From: Sporosarcina sp. ACRSM
GTDB lineage: Bacteria; Bacillota; Bacilli; Bacillales_A; Planococcaceae
DNA: 64,000 nt
Direction: 5' to 3'
Assembly: GCF_022346545.1 (NCBI RefSeq)
Contig: NZ_JAKRNU010000003.1
Span: forward strand, 124,001 to 188,000
The notes under the pieces were generated by a model, which made no database searches, was not told the origin of the DNA, and was given only the letters and a program-made list of their open reading frames with translations. Shown here in pieces: positions 26,856 through 35,866 of the stretch (position 1 is the first letter of the stretch; every line of letters begins with the position of its first letter). The position numbers and the translations under genes were made by a program.

Positions 26856-27065
26856 TTTTCATGAAAGTAAAACTTCTATGTTTTTATTCGTACGAATGAG
26901 TCTAATAACATTGGATAATTAGATCGAAACCTAGATTGTTTCAAAAATTCGAATAAATTATGATGAATACACAAACGAAGTATTCCGAATTATTTAGATA
27001 GTGAAACCGCTATCAAACATTCGGTGCTTTATGGAGCTAACATTTCATGTAAGGAGGAAACAAAA

Positions 27066-27551
27066 ATGGATCCACGTGAATTCAGAACTACACTTGGTCA
27101 TTTTGCAACGGGCGTCACGGTGATTACAACGGCGCAGGGGAGTGATCTGATCGGGTTAACGGCCAATGCCTTTTCTTCGGTTTCCTTAGACCCGCCACTC
27201 GTTCTTGTTTGTATCGACAAAAAGGCCTTCAGCTTGCCAGCGTTTAAAAAGGGTGTCCCTTTCGCTATAAATATTTTGCAAAAGGAGCAAGAGGAAGATT
27301 GCTGGCGATTTGCGAAAAAGTCTGAAGACAAATTTGCAGGTGCTTCTTACACGATTTCCGATCAGGGCGTACCAATCCTGCAGGGGAATTTAGCGACGAT
27401 TGAATGTGAGGTCTATGAGATTTTCGAAGGTGGCGATCATGTGATCATCACAGGCTATGTAAAAAATGCCACATACGACGATCAAGCGGAACCATTGCTC
27501 TTTTTCCGTGGCAAGCTTGAACATGTCGCACAAAAAGAATGGGTTGAATAA
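27066..27551 (+). CDS. NAD(P)H:flavin reductase 2 (HpaC/IacG-like)
   Basis: A 161-residue flavin reductase-domain protein (LGHFATGVTVITT, ANAFSSVSLDPPLVLVCIDK, GGDHVIITGYV). It starts at ATG 27066 behind GTAAGGAGGAAAC; the frame upstream of that has no ribosome site. It leads the unit with the Rieske oxygenase, M19 protein and SDR. The Rieske enzyme does not need free flavin, so the most likely client is the HsaA/IacA-type monooxygenase at 21515, as with IacG in indole-acetate clusters; that pairing is inference. Confidence 0.85.
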   Translation: MDPREFRTTLGHFATGVTVITTAQGSDLIGLTANAFSSVSLDPPLVLVCIDKKAFSLPAFKKGVPFAINILQKEQEEDCWRFAKKSEDKFAGASYTISDQGVPILQGNLATIECEVYEIFEGGDHVIITGYVKNATYDDQAEPLLFFRGKLEHVAQKEWVE

Positions 27552-27595
27552 TAAATATTGAACGAAACCACAACGAGAAACAGGGGGAATGAGTC

Positions 27596-28876
27596 ATGTT
27601 ATCAAAAGCAGACAATCAACTACTCACGCAAACAGATCCAGAAACACCGATGGGCAAATTATTCCGTAGATATTGGATTCCGGCACTACAATCCCATGAA
27701 TTAGTAAGTGATGGAAAGCCGCAACGAGTGAAGTTGCTAGGTGAAGATTTAGTTGCATTTCGTGATACGGAAGGCAAAGTAGGATTGATTGACGAGCGTT
27801 GCCCGCACCGTGGAACGTCATTGTATTACGGCATTAATGACGGATGCGGCATTCGTTGTATGTACCATGGCTGGAAATTTGATACGGCTGGCAATTGTAC
27901 GGAAATTCCTTCAGAGCCTACGGACGGAAAGTTTAGACAGTCTATTAAATTAAAGAGTTATCCAACAAAAGAAGTGAGCGGAATCGTTTGGACGTATATG
28001 GGACCGCCTGATTCACAACCGGATTTCCCGGAATTTTATTGGATGGGGTTACCTGAAGAAAACAAATTAGTCGAGCGTGTCTGGCAAGAGTGTAACTATG
28101 CACAAGCAATGGAAAATGACCTGGATTTTGTACACGCTGCATTTTTGCATAAAGCACATGGTACGCAGGAGGTAGAAGAAGGTGTTTTGAGTAGTGACCT
28201 AGGTATTGACCCAGACCACCCGCTCGTGAAAAACCCTCCGGTTAAACAAGCTGTTCAAGATACGAACTTCGGGAAACGGTGTATTGCGGTTGGAATTGGA
28301 ACTGAAGAAGAAAATGCTTTTATGGAAATTCACTATATTTTTCCATTCTATACGTACCCACCACGATTTGGTGGCGAAGATGGCATGTGGCATGCATTCA
28401 TTCCAAGGGATGACCATAGTACATGGACGTGGGATGTTCAGTTTGCGCACGATCGCGTCATAGACGTTCAAGCCCAACACGATCGTCGTGGTTTAAAGCT
28501 GGATGAGGATTTCCGTAAGCAAATTAATGCTGAAAATGAATACAATCAAGATCGTGAATTGCAAAAGACAGGCAACTTCACAGGGATTCGTGGGATTGCC
28601 AACCAAGACCACGCGGCAACTGAAACGATGGGAACAATTGTTGACCGTTCGATTGAGCACTTAGGGACAAGCGATTTACCGATTATCCATATGCGCCGAA
28701 TCCTGCTTCAACAAGTGAAAAAATTCCAAGAAGGACAGGAGCCGTTTGCATTGGAGAACGAGTCATTGAAAACGTTATACAGTGACGGCCTTTATGATGA
28801 CAATCAAAAAACTTGGCAACAAGCGTTTCCATTAAAAGAACAGTTTGATCTGAAGCGCCAGCCGGTTAAGCAGTGA
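27596..28876 (+). CDS. Rieske non-haem iron oxygenase, alpha subunit (phthalate dioxygenase-like)
   Basis: A 426-residue Rieske oxygenase. The [2Fe-2S] site is Cys69-x-His71 and Cys88-x2-His91 (CPHRG and CMYHGW). The mononuclear iron motif is NDLDFVHAAFLHKAH, with the bridging Asp, two His and a later acidic ligand. The layout and lack of a beta-subunit gene fit the group I (phthalate/vanillate type) homotrimers. It hydroxylates or demethylates an aromatic using electrons from the ferredoxin and reductase at 24711-26107. In an iac-like context it would convert an anthranilate-like intermediate to catechol; other ring substrates are possible. The stop overlaps the next start. Confidence 0.88.
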   Translation: MLSKADNQLLTQTDPETPMGKLFRRYWIPALQSHELVSDGKPQRVKLLGEDLVAFRDTEGKVGLIDERCPHRGTSLYYGINDGCGIRCMYHGWKFDTAGNCTEIPSEPTDGKFRQSIKLKSYPTKEVSGIVWTYMGPPDSQPDFPEFYWMGLPEENKLVERVWQECNYAQAMENDLDFVHAAFLHKAHGTQEVEEGVLSSDLGIDPDHPLVKNPPVKQAVQDTNFGKRCIAVGIGTEEENAFMEIHYIFPFYTYPPRFGGEDGMWHAFIPRDDHSTWTWDVQFAHDRVIDVQAQHDRRGLKLDEDFRKQINAENEYNQDRELQKTGNFTGIRGIANQDHAATETMGTIVDRSIEHLGTSDLPIIHMRRILLQQVKKFQEGQEPFALENESLKTLYSDGLYDDNQKTWQQAFPLKEQFDLKRQPVKQ

Positions 28877-30075
28877 TGAATAAGAAACAATACGATGGCT
28901 ATACCTCTTTTAACTACTTGCGGGAAAATGTTGATTACAAGCGGTATGACCTTGCGACTGAATTGGATCGAGTACCGCCTTATTCATTGCAGTTAACGGA
29001 GGAAGAAGAAGCCAAGCTGAACGAAATCATGATGGAAGAACCGATTGTTTCTTTAAGGGATCATGGCTTTATCGTTCCGAAAAATTATGACGACATACTC
29101 CCATATTGCGGTGAACTGCACACATTCTTTCATTATGAAGGTATCGCCCAATCAGGCATCGATATCATTTTTGAAAATTTTATGGATGGCATTTCAATCA
29201 TTACATCGAAAAATGGATTGAAATGGGACGACGTGATTTACTTGCTCGGTATGCGTTATGCAGATATTGAACGTCAAAATACTGTCTATATTGCACGTTC
29301 ATATAGTGATATGCAGAAAGCGAAACGGAAGAAACAAACGGCTCTCATCCCTTCTTTAGAGGCTGCAAGTATTTTAGAGAATGAGCTGGACCGTGTGGAT
29401 ATTTTATATGGACTAGGCATTCGGTGTATGGGCATTACGTATAACGAAGCCAATGCGCTTGGTTCGGGATTAGTCGAAGCGCGTGACGGCGGCTTAACGC
29501 AGTTTGGCCGCCGTGTTGTGGAACGGATGAACCGATTAGGGATGATGATTGATATTTCTCACTGTGGCGACCAAACGAGCTTAGACATTATCGAGGCAAG
29601 TACCATGCCTGTCCTTATGACACATGCAGGAGCACGAGCGTTATGGAACACCCCGCGGATGAAACCGGATCATGTGCTAACAGCTTGTGCTGAAAACGGC
29701 GGTCTCATTGGGATTTGCGCAGCCCCGAATACAACGTTAACGAAAAGTTCTGCTACCCACTCGATCCATTCTGTCATGGAGCATTTCGAGTATATTGCCA
29801 ATTTAGTAGGGATTGACCATGTTGGCTTTGGCCCGGATACATTTTTTGGCGATCATGTCGCGTTGCAGCATGCGTTTGATGATCGATTAGGAATTTCAGC
29901 TTCGCATAGCGGCGAGGAGTTTGAAGAGTCCTCCTATGTTGAAGGACTTGAGAATCCTTCCGAAGCGATGAGAAATATGATCGGCTGGTTGATTCAACAA
30001 GACTATACAACGACGGATATTGCGAAAGTAGCCGGTGGAAATGCCATGAAGGTTATGAAAAAAATCTTCAATTGA
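28876..30075 (+). CDS. M19 (membrane dipeptidase) family hydrolase
   Basis: A 399-residue peptidase M19 homologue (ATG 28876 overlaps the TGA of the Rieske gene by one base). Family blocks PSLEAASILENEL (Glu ligand), GLTQFGRRVVERMNRLGMMIDISH (His ligand) and LMTHAGARAL (His ligand) are clear, as is GIDHVGFGPD. The usual N-terminal HxD metal pair is not recognisable; the equivalent stretch reads SLRDHG. No signal peptide or anchor, so it is cytoplasmic. M19 enzymes cleave dipeptides and some amides or lactams. Tight coupling to a Rieske oxygenase suggests it hydrolyses an amide-linked pathway intermediate. Confidence 0.8.
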   Translation: MNKKQYDGYTSFNYLRENVDYKRYDLATELDRVPPYSLQLTEEEEAKLNEIMMEEPIVSLRDHGFIVPKNYDDILPYCGELHTFFHYEGIAQSGIDIIFENFMDGISIITSKNGLKWDDVIYLLGMRYADIERQNTVYIARSYSDMQKAKRKKQTALIPSLEAASILENELDRVDILYGLGIRCMGITYNEANALGSGLVEARDGGLTQFGRRVVERMNRLGMMIDISHCGDQTSLDIIEASTMPVLMTHAGARALWNTPRMKPDHVLTACAENGGLIGICAAPNTTLTKSSATHSIHSVMEHFEYIANLVGIDHVGFGPDTFFGDHVALQHAFDDRLGISASHSGEEFEESSYVEGLENPSEAMRNMIGWLIQQDYTTTDIAKVAGGNAMKVMKKIFN

Positions 30076-30091
30076 AGAGGGGACGCTTATT

Positions 30092-30847
30092 GTGAGTACC
30101 AATCAAAAAGTAGCGATCGTCACTGGGGCTGGTCAAGGTCTTGGTCTTGCGATCGCACAGAAATTACTATCTGAAGGCATGAACGTTGTCTTTGTCGATG
30201 TCAATGAACGACTATTAGCAGAAGTTCAACAATCGGACCTGTTGAACCGTTTCGATTCTTCGAAGTACATGTTTCTCACAGTTGACGTATCGGACGTGCT
30301 GGCGATTCAAGCGAGTGTACATACGATTGTAGAAAACTGGGGGCGGATTGATGTGTTAGTGAATAACGCAGGTGTTCGCAAAGAAACGGCCATTGAGGAC
30401 GTGACAGAAGAGGAGTGGAACCTTATTCTTTCCGTGAATCTCGGCGGAACGTTTTTCTATTCACAAGCAGTACTTGAAACGATGAAAAAACAACAGACAG
30501 GCCGGATCATTAATATCTCATCTTTTGGCGGTCAAGCCGGTCCGTTATCTTCCGGCGCACATTATTGTGCTTCGAAAGCGGGACAGCTTGTCTTAACAAA
30601 AGCATTTGCACGGTCATTGGCAGATCAAGGGATTACTGTCAACGCAGTCGCACCTGCAGCGATAGAAACACCGGAAATGGACAATATGGATCCTGCTAAA
30701 TTAGAACAAATGCAAGCGAGTATTCCAGTTCAGCGCTTTGGGAAAGCGGAAGAAGTCGCCAGTATGGTGTCTTATCTTGCTTCTGATGCGGCGGGGTATA
30801 TTACGGGTTCCACCTTTGATATAAACGGTGGACTGCTTATGCGTTAA
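30092..30847 (+). CDS. Short-chain dehydrogenase/reductase
   Basis: A 251-residue classical SDR: TGAGQGLGLAIA cofactor motif (about residue 11), DV at the adenine site, NNAG (about 92), catalytic Ser in NISSFGGQAG and YCASK (Tyr about 155, Lys about 159), and the closing GYITGSTFDINGG. It oxidises or reduces an alcohol, keto or dihydrodiol intermediate with NAD(P). It starts at GTG 30092 behind GAAGAGGGGACG and follows the M19 gene by 16 bases, so it belongs to the same unit. In iac and indole (iif) clusters an SDR acts directly after the flavin monooxygenase. Confidence 0.88.
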   Translation: MSTNQKVAIVTGAGQGLGLAIAQKLLSEGMNVVFVDVNERLLAEVQQSDLLNRFDSSKYMFLTVDVSDVLAIQASVHTIVENWGRIDVLVNNAGVRKETAIEDVTEEEWNLILSVNLGGTFFYSQAVLETMKKQQTGRIINISSFGGQAGPLSSGAHYCASKAGQLVLTKAFARSLADQGITVNAVAPAAIETPEMDNMDPAKLEQMQASIPVQRFGKAEEVASMVSYLASDAAGYITGSTFDINGGLLMR

Positions 30848-30920
30848 TTCATTAGAAATCCAAACTTCTCACGAAATCATGTGTTTTGGAACCAATCTTT
30901 CACGACAAGGAGATGGAAAA

Positions 30921-31283
30921 ATGGCTGAAATTAAACACGGTGCACCTCAAATACCAAACCCATTACGAGTATTTATGATTTTTGAATCAACGGGATGGTT
31001 TGATACAACACAGGAACAAAAAGAACAAGAATTATTGCCAAAACTGAATGCAATATTAGAGGAATGGCAACATAACGGCTCAGAATTGCTAGGAACGTTC
31101 GACCGAGATATTTTAACGGCAGGACATGCAGGCCCTGCCAATTGGCACGCATGTTTTTTATATAACATCCCTGATTTGCAAACGGTTACAAATATGACGC
31201 ATGCATTTCGCGCTGCAGGTCTGGATCGTTATTTCCGTTTAGAAGCTTCCATTGGACGACCATTTTTCTTGTTAGAAAAATAA
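30921..31283 (+). CDS. Small uncharacterised protein of aromatic-degradation operon
   Basis: A 120-residue protein starting at ATG 30921 (ACAAGGAGATGG upstream); the longer frame from 30828 overlaps the SDR and is unlikely. I do not recognise the family with certainty. The pattern RVFMIFESTGWFDTT, then two helices and HACFLYNIPDLQTVTN, suggests a ferredoxin-like alpha/beta fold as in small dimeric barrel proteins. No Cys-based metal site, signal peptide or membrane segment. Size and position next to the SDR and Rieske genes match the small cofactor-less oxygenases or unknowns (IifA, IacB) of indole pathways; this is a guess from context. Confidence 0.6.
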   Translation: MAEIKHGAPQIPNPLRVFMIFESTGWFDTTQEQKEQELLPKLNAILEEWQHNGSELLGTFDRDILTAGHAGPANWHACFLYNIPDLQTVTNMTHAFRAAGLDRYFRLEASIGRPFFLLEK

Positions 31284-31310
31284 CAACGCAATATAAAATT
31301 ACGGTTGATT

Positions 31311-31405
31311 TAGCATTCATCCCCTTCTTCTATAAGATAAGCAGTGGGATGAATGCTAAAACCTTTTCAAAATCCGGACGTAGTTAAGTTCAGGTGTAAT
31401 TGATT
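31311..31405. repeat. Decayed copy D of the dispersed repeat, with a 13-bp hairpin
   Basis: TAGCATTCATCCC (31311-31323) pairs with GGGATGAATGCTA (31346-31358). Downstream, TTTTCAAAATCCGGACGTAG and AGGTGTAATTGAT resemble the right half of copies A-C, but the central palindrome is decayed. The hairpin may also act as terminator of the Rieske unit, although no T run follows. Confidence 0.55.
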
Positions 31406-31489
31406 TTTAAAACCGTAAAATATTATTTCTTGTCTAGCCAAATCGCATCATGAAGAAAGCATTTATGACTCGGGAAAGGGGATTTTTAG

Positions 31490-31606
31490 ATGTCTTTGAC
31501 TGAATACTTAATCAGCGTTGTTGGACTAGAGGAGTCTGAGTTGTTGGTAGGGGAACCAGCGTATACGTTTTCACTTGAAGGTTTTGAGGAGGATAACGAT
31601 GAGTGA
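31490..31606 (+). CDS. Small acidic ORF (38 aa) overlapping the amidase start
   Basis: A frame of 38 codons (MSLTEYLISVVGLEESELLV at its start, ending EEDNDE) with an acceptable ribosome site (CGGGAAAGGGG). Its stop codon lies 8 bases inside the amidase gene, so translation of the two would be coupled; the amidase ribosome site GAGGAGG lies within it. Some amidase-family enzymes have a small GatC- or AtzG-like partner encoded just upstream, but this one is shorter and not clearly similar. It could be a small subunit, a leader peptide or chance. Confidence 0.4.
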   Translation: MSLTEYLISVVGLEESELLVGEPAYTFSLEGFEEDNDE

Positions 31607-33044
31607 ACTTTTATTTGAAACGATTGAGAACGTAGGGTCATTCATTCAAAAGAAAGAACTATCACCTGTGGAATTAACGCAACTATCCCTTGCACGTATC
31701 CAACAGCATAATGCTGAACTGACAGCTTTTATAACAGTGATGGAAGAAGAAGCGATCAATCAAGCAAAACAATTAGAAGACGAGCTTCAAAGCGGTAAAA
31801 TACGTGGACCTTTGCATGGTATTCCGATTGCCGTAAAGGACTTGCTACAAACTGAAGGAGTCCGGACGACGGGTGGCTCAAAAGTTTTTCAAGGCTGGAT
31901 ACCGGATCAAGATGCGGCTTCCGTTCAAAAACTGAAAGAAGCTGGAGCCATTATTATCGGAAAAGCCAATCTTCATGAATTTGCGATGGGAGCGACAACT
32001 GAAAACCCGCACTATGGCATCACGAGAAACCCGTGGAATGTTAAAAAAATTCCCGGTGGATCAAGTGGTGGATCTGCTGTAGCAACAGCGGTAGGAATGG
32101 CTTTTGGCGCTGTTGGAACAGATACAGCAGGATCCATTCGTCTGCCAGCGGCGATGTGTGGTACGGCAGGCATCAAACCGACGTATGGACTTGTCAGTCG
32201 TGAAGGGTGTCTTCCATTTAGTTGGTCACTTGATCATGTTGGGCCTATGACTCGAACGATCAAAGATGCTGCCATCATGCTAGACGCTATGAAAGGCTAT
32301 GATCCAAATGATCCAGCATCAGTGAAGCATGACGGCTCAGTAGTTTTCGAGAAATCATTACCAGACCTACAAGGTGTAAAACTTGGATTCTATGAACCGT
32401 ATATGTTTGCGGGGATTACTAGCAGTGTGAAAGCTGTTATTGAAAAGGCCTTTTGTCAATTAGAGGCATTGGGAGCAGAAATTGTTCCGATAAATCTGCC
32501 GGGTATTGATAGGGCTCTTGATGGATTACGGATGATTGCTCAAGCAGAAGTCATTTCCTTCCATGAACCGTTGTTAAAGAAACATGAGGATGATTATGGG
32601 GAGGACTTGAAATACCGTTTTCAATTTGGACGGGATATTTCAGCGACCGCATATATCAATGCCCAACGGACAAGAAATGAATTTATTCGAACGACTCTTC
32701 AAAAAATGCATGGCATTGATGCGCTCGTCGGACCGACAAATGTTCAGCCGCCTTATGACATCGGCTCAATGGTTAAGGAACAGGCGATTAGCAATATGTT
32801 TACACTAGGCAAGACCCCGCTTGCGAATATATTGGGCTTCCCAGCTCTTTCCGTTGCCTGCGGGTTTACCGAAGACCGTCTCCCAGTTGGTCTTCAATTA
32901 ATCGGTAAACCTTTTGAGGATAAGAGAATCTTGGAAATCGCCGACTGTTATGAGCGTTCCGAGCGATGGGTACAGGCATTGAAAGAAAACGCGAATAATT
33001 TATATGCCAATCCAGAAGCTAAAGAAAAAGCTGCGTTCCGGTAG
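31599..33044 (+). CDS. Amidase signature family hydrolase (GatA/IacH-like)
   Basis: A 481-residue amidase with the Ser-cisSer-Lys triad: Lys in GIPIAVKDLLQ (about residue 77), cis-Ser in PGGSSGGSA (about 153) and nucleophile Ser in GTDTAGSIRLPA (about 177). It hydrolyses a carboxamide, nitrile-derived amide or lactam. It is not the translational GatA, since gatB and gatC are not adjacent. ATG 31599 has GAGGAGGATAAC upstream. Position after the Rieske/SDR unit and before an aromatic-acid transporter supports a catabolic role, as for IacH in indole-3-acetate clusters or arylacetamide hydrolases. Confidence 0.85.
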   Translation: MSELLFETIENVGSFIQKKELSPVELTQLSLARIQQHNAELTAFITVMEEEAINQAKQLEDELQSGKIRGPLHGIPIAVKDLLQTEGVRTTGGSKVFQGWIPDQDAASVQKLKEAGAIIIGKANLHEFAMGATTENPHYGITRNPWNVKKIPGGSSGGSAVATAVGMAFGAVGTDTAGSIRLPAAMCGTAGIKPTYGLVSREGCLPFSWSLDHVGPMTRTIKDAAIMLDAMKGYDPNDPASVKHDGSVVFEKSLPDLQGVKLGFYEPYMFAGITSSVKAVIEKAFCQLEALGAEIVPINLPGIDRALDGLRMIAQAEVISFHEPLLKKHEDDYGEDLKYRFQFGRDISATAYINAQRTRNEFIRTTLQKMHGIDALVGPTNVQPPYDIGSMVKEQAISNMFTLGKTPLANILGFPALSVACGFTEDRLPVGLQLIGKPFEDKRILEIADCYERSERWVQALKENANNLYANPEAKEKAAFR

Positions 33045-33131
33045 ATCGAATAAGAGGCCGTGTGAAATGACGATTAGAAATCAGGACTGTGTTAATTCAG
33101 TTACTGGAAGTCCAAAGGGGGAACCATTTAG

Positions 33132-34520
33132 ATGAAATCCATTAATCCTATGCAAATGATTAATAACAGCCGTGTTCATTCATTTCACATCGCGCTTGTC
33201 GCTTGGCTCTTTTTTATTATTATGTCTGATGGCTATGATGTCGTCATTTATGGAGCTGCCGTGCCTGCACTGATGGAAGAATGGGGCATGTCCGATGTAC
33301 TGGCTGGAGCCATTGGGAGTTACACAATTGCGGGAACAGTGATAGGTGCGATCACTTTTGGATTACTGGCAGATAAAATTGGGAGAAAGAGAGTCATTAT
33401 TATTTGCATCGTTTTCTTCAGCTTCTTCACCTTTCTTTCAGGTTTTGCAACAGGGGTAGGAATGTTTACGATTTGTCGAATCATAGCGGGTCTTGGGCTT
33501 GGCGGTGTGATGCCGAATGTCATGGCGTTAATGACGGAGTTCGCGCCTAAATATAAACGAACAGCGCTCGTAGCTTACGTGTTTGCTGGTTATTCTGTCG
33601 GAGGGCTTATTGCAGCGCTAACAAGTCGTGCGCTACTTCCAATAGTAGGATGGCAACCTGTTTTTTGGGTGGCTGTTATTCCGCTGTTGATGTTGCCTCT
33701 CATTATCAAAAATATTCCAGAGTCAGTCGCATACCTTATTGAAAAAGGAGAACTGGAAAAAGCGAAACAGATCTTGAGGAAAGTCGATCCATCCATGCCA
33801 CAGCTTGTGCAGTTGGAACTACCGCGAGCAACTAACAGTGCTGTTGGGGGAACGGTCGCTAAAATGTTTGAGGAGAAGCGAGCGCTTAGCACTTTTATGT
33901 TTTGGATTGCTAGCTTCTGTTCACTCCTCCTCGTTTTTTCTTTGACTACTTGGCTGCCACGTCTATTGATGCAGGCAGGTTATGACTTAAGTTCCAGTTT
34001 ACTCTTTACAGCGGTCATGCAATTTGGGGCGATTGCAGGAACGATTCTACTTGGAAGGCTGATGGACAAAGTAGGTGCCAAAAAAGTGCTTGTCCCCCTT
34101 TTTCTTTCTGGAGCTCTTGCACTTGGGCTCATTGGGTTTTCAAAAAGTACGGTCATCGTCTTCGGATTGATTGCTGTCATCGGTGCAGCGTCTATTGGTG
34201 TTCAAAATTTATCCAGTACATTTGTTTCTCAATATTATCCGACGGGTATACGTGCATCCGCACTTGGCAGTACAATGGCGATTGGCCGGATTGGCGGTAT
34301 CTTAGCCCCAATCCTTATCGGAATCTTGCTGACGATGAACTTGCATCCGCAATTTAACTTCGGGGCTATTGGAATTGCGTCTTTAGTTGGCGGAATTGCG
34401 TTAGCGTTTGTTCAGGAGAAACATGCGGCCTATAACAAGCTAGAAGAGGAAAATTTGAAACAAGTTCAATCTAAACTAGTTAAAGAGAGCTATGCGGAAC
34501 CGATTCGATTACCAAAATAA
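33132..34520 (+). CDS. MFS transporter, aromatic acid:H+ symporter (AAHS) type
   Basis: A 462-residue major facilitator protein with twelve predicted membrane helices. The AAHS hallmark SDGYDVVIYGAAVPAL in helix 1 is present (the charged Asp pair is essential in PcaK and BenK), along with the loop motif GLLADKIGRKRV. It imports an aromatic acid with protons. It is the last gene of the island, with AAAGGGGGAACC before the ATG, and gives the best hint that the natural substrate is a carboxylated aromatic. Confidence 0.88.
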   Translation: MKSINPMQMINNSRVHSFHIALVAWLFFIIMSDGYDVVIYGAAVPALMEEWGMSDVLAGAIGSYTIAGTVIGAITFGLLADKIGRKRVIIICIVFFSFFTFLSGFATGVGMFTICRIIAGLGLGGVMPNVMALMTEFAPKYKRTALVAYVFAGYSVGGLIAALTSRALLPIVGWQPVFWVAVIPLLMLPLIIKNIPESVAYLIEKGELEKAKQILRKVDPSMPQLVQLELPRATNSAVGGTVAKMFEEKRALSTFMFWIASFCSLLLVFSLTTWLPRLLMQAGYDLSSSLLFTAVMQFGAIAGTILLGRLMDKVGAKKVLVPLFLSGALALGLIGFSKSTVIVFGLIAVIGAASIGVQNLSSTFVSQYYPTGIRASALGSTMAIGRIGGILAPILIGILLTMNLHPQFNFGAIGIASLVGGIALAFVQEKHAAYNKLEEENLKQVQSKLVKESYAEPIRLPK

Positions 34521-34673
34521 AATAAAAGATGGCAATGTCGGTGGTGTGAGTATCTAGGCAAATGTTAATCTATTAGACCAGTTTGTTATAAAACAAAGCT
34601 AAGTGAAGAAATGATAATCGGCAGCGATATGGAGCAGCCGAAACTAGTGAAAAATTGATGCATGATTGAAGAA

Positions 34674-34721
34674 AAGGGCTGTCCAGAAAGTTTGTGAAAA
34701 CTGAGGACAGCCTCTTTGGTT
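34674..34721 (-). terminator. Terminator of the YhfI-like gene; contains the right island-flanking repeat
   Basis: GGCTGTCC (34677-34684) pairs with GGACAGCC (34705-34712). The T run lies on the minus strand (CCCTTTTC), directly after the stop of the minus-strand gene. Bases 34676-34704 repeat 6646-6674 in direct orientation. Confidence 0.75.
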
Positions 34722-35460
34722 ATGGAGAAATCGTGTACGGCTTCCCGACTTCCGCAAGCTCGACAGATCCGTTAAATGTACTGGCAGCGGCCGCAAGAAT
34801 CTCTTGGATATCACCGTGCAGTGGCAAATGGGTGAGTACAAGCTGGTTGACACCGGCCAGTTTCGCCAATTTGCCCGCTTCGCTACCGCCCATATGACCG
34901 GGTGCCTTGCCAACATGTTCTTCATACAAGTTCGCCTCACTAATTAACAGATCAGCCCCGTATGCGAAGTCCACCAGCTCATCCCGCCACTCTGTATCTG
35001 CCGTCAAAACGACTGATCGATCGTCCACTTTAAATTTCATGGCCAAGCAATAGACAGGGTGGATTGTTCGACAAAAAGATACTTCAAACGGTCCGATTTG
35101 GACGATCTCCTCTTCTGAAACTCCCACACCTACTGTCTGTTCTTTGTATGACAGTTTCGCGAAGTTTTCTTCATCTTCCCGATGTCCGTAAATTGGTAAA
35201 ACAGGTGCCGGTTTGCCGAGATAGTACTGGATCAGCCGGCTATATTGCAGGCTGCCGATATCTGCAATATGATCTGCGTGATAATGACTGATGACGACCG
35301 CATCCAATTTTTCTAACGGTAAATGATTTTGCAAGGATGACAGGACCCCGCTGCCACAATCGATCAGACAATGGAAGCCTTCATGTTCGATTAAAAACGA
35401 AGAGGTTGCACTGTTCGCTTTCGGGTAACCGCCCCAAATGCCGATGGGTATAATTTCCAT
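34720..35460 (-). CDS. Metallo-beta-lactamase-fold hydrolase, YhfI-like
   Basis: A 246-residue MBL-fold protein. The metal motif is SHYHADHIADIG (about residues 76-87), with later His in THLPLHGD and an Asp in LTADTEW. N-terminal IGIWGGYPKANSATSS closely recalls B. subtilis YhfI. Such proteins resemble RNase Z-type phosphodiesterases and have been linked to cyclic-phosphate hydrolysis, but the substrate is not established. It is a housekeeping-type gene marking the right edge of the island. Ribosome site GGAGGCG on the minus strand. Confidence 0.85.
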   Translation of the reverse strand: MEIIPIGIWGGYPKANSATSSFLIEHEGFHCLIDCGSGVLSSLQNHLPLEKLDAVVISHYHADHIADIGSLQYSRLIQYYLGKPAPVLPIYGHREDEENFAKLSYKEQTVGVGVSEEEIVQIGPFEVSFCRTIHPVYCLAMKFKVDDRSVVLTADTEWRDELVDFAYGADLLISEANLYEEHVGKAPGHMGGSEAGKLAKLAGVNQLVLTHLPLHGDIQEILAAAASTFNGSVELAEVGKPYTISP

Positions 35461-35728
35461 ATTGAAACGCCTCCTTCATTGTTGTAAGTGTATCGTGGAA
35501 ACGCGACAAAGAAAAGTTTGTACGAGAAAAATGGAAAGTAGACAAATTAGGCAAAATACTAGACTACGAGTAGTATCATCTTTTACGAGAAGTACAATTG
35601 TAAATAACTAAAAAAGCGAAAAATAATAGTTATAATTTATTTTTTTGTTAAATAGGTGATTCTGATATATGGGTTTCAACTCAAATAATATAAGATTTCA
35701 AATGAATTCATTAAAGAGTGGGAAGGTA

Positions 35729-35757
35729 TTGACTGTTCGTCATATTTCAAAATTATT
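35729..35757 (+). promoter_or_regulatory. Candidate promoter of abgT
   Basis: TTGACT (35729-35734) and AATTAT (35751-35756) are 16 bases apart, about 110 bases before the abgT start. The rest of the AT-rich gap 35461-35866 shows no further structure. Confidence 0.4.
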
Positions 35758-35866
35758 TTTTGCTATTTAAATAATTCTAACTATCTTATATACTGGTAAC
35801 TATTCGAAAGAATGGTTATTTTTTTCTGAACATTTTTACTAACTATTGGTATGGAAGGAGTCTCCT

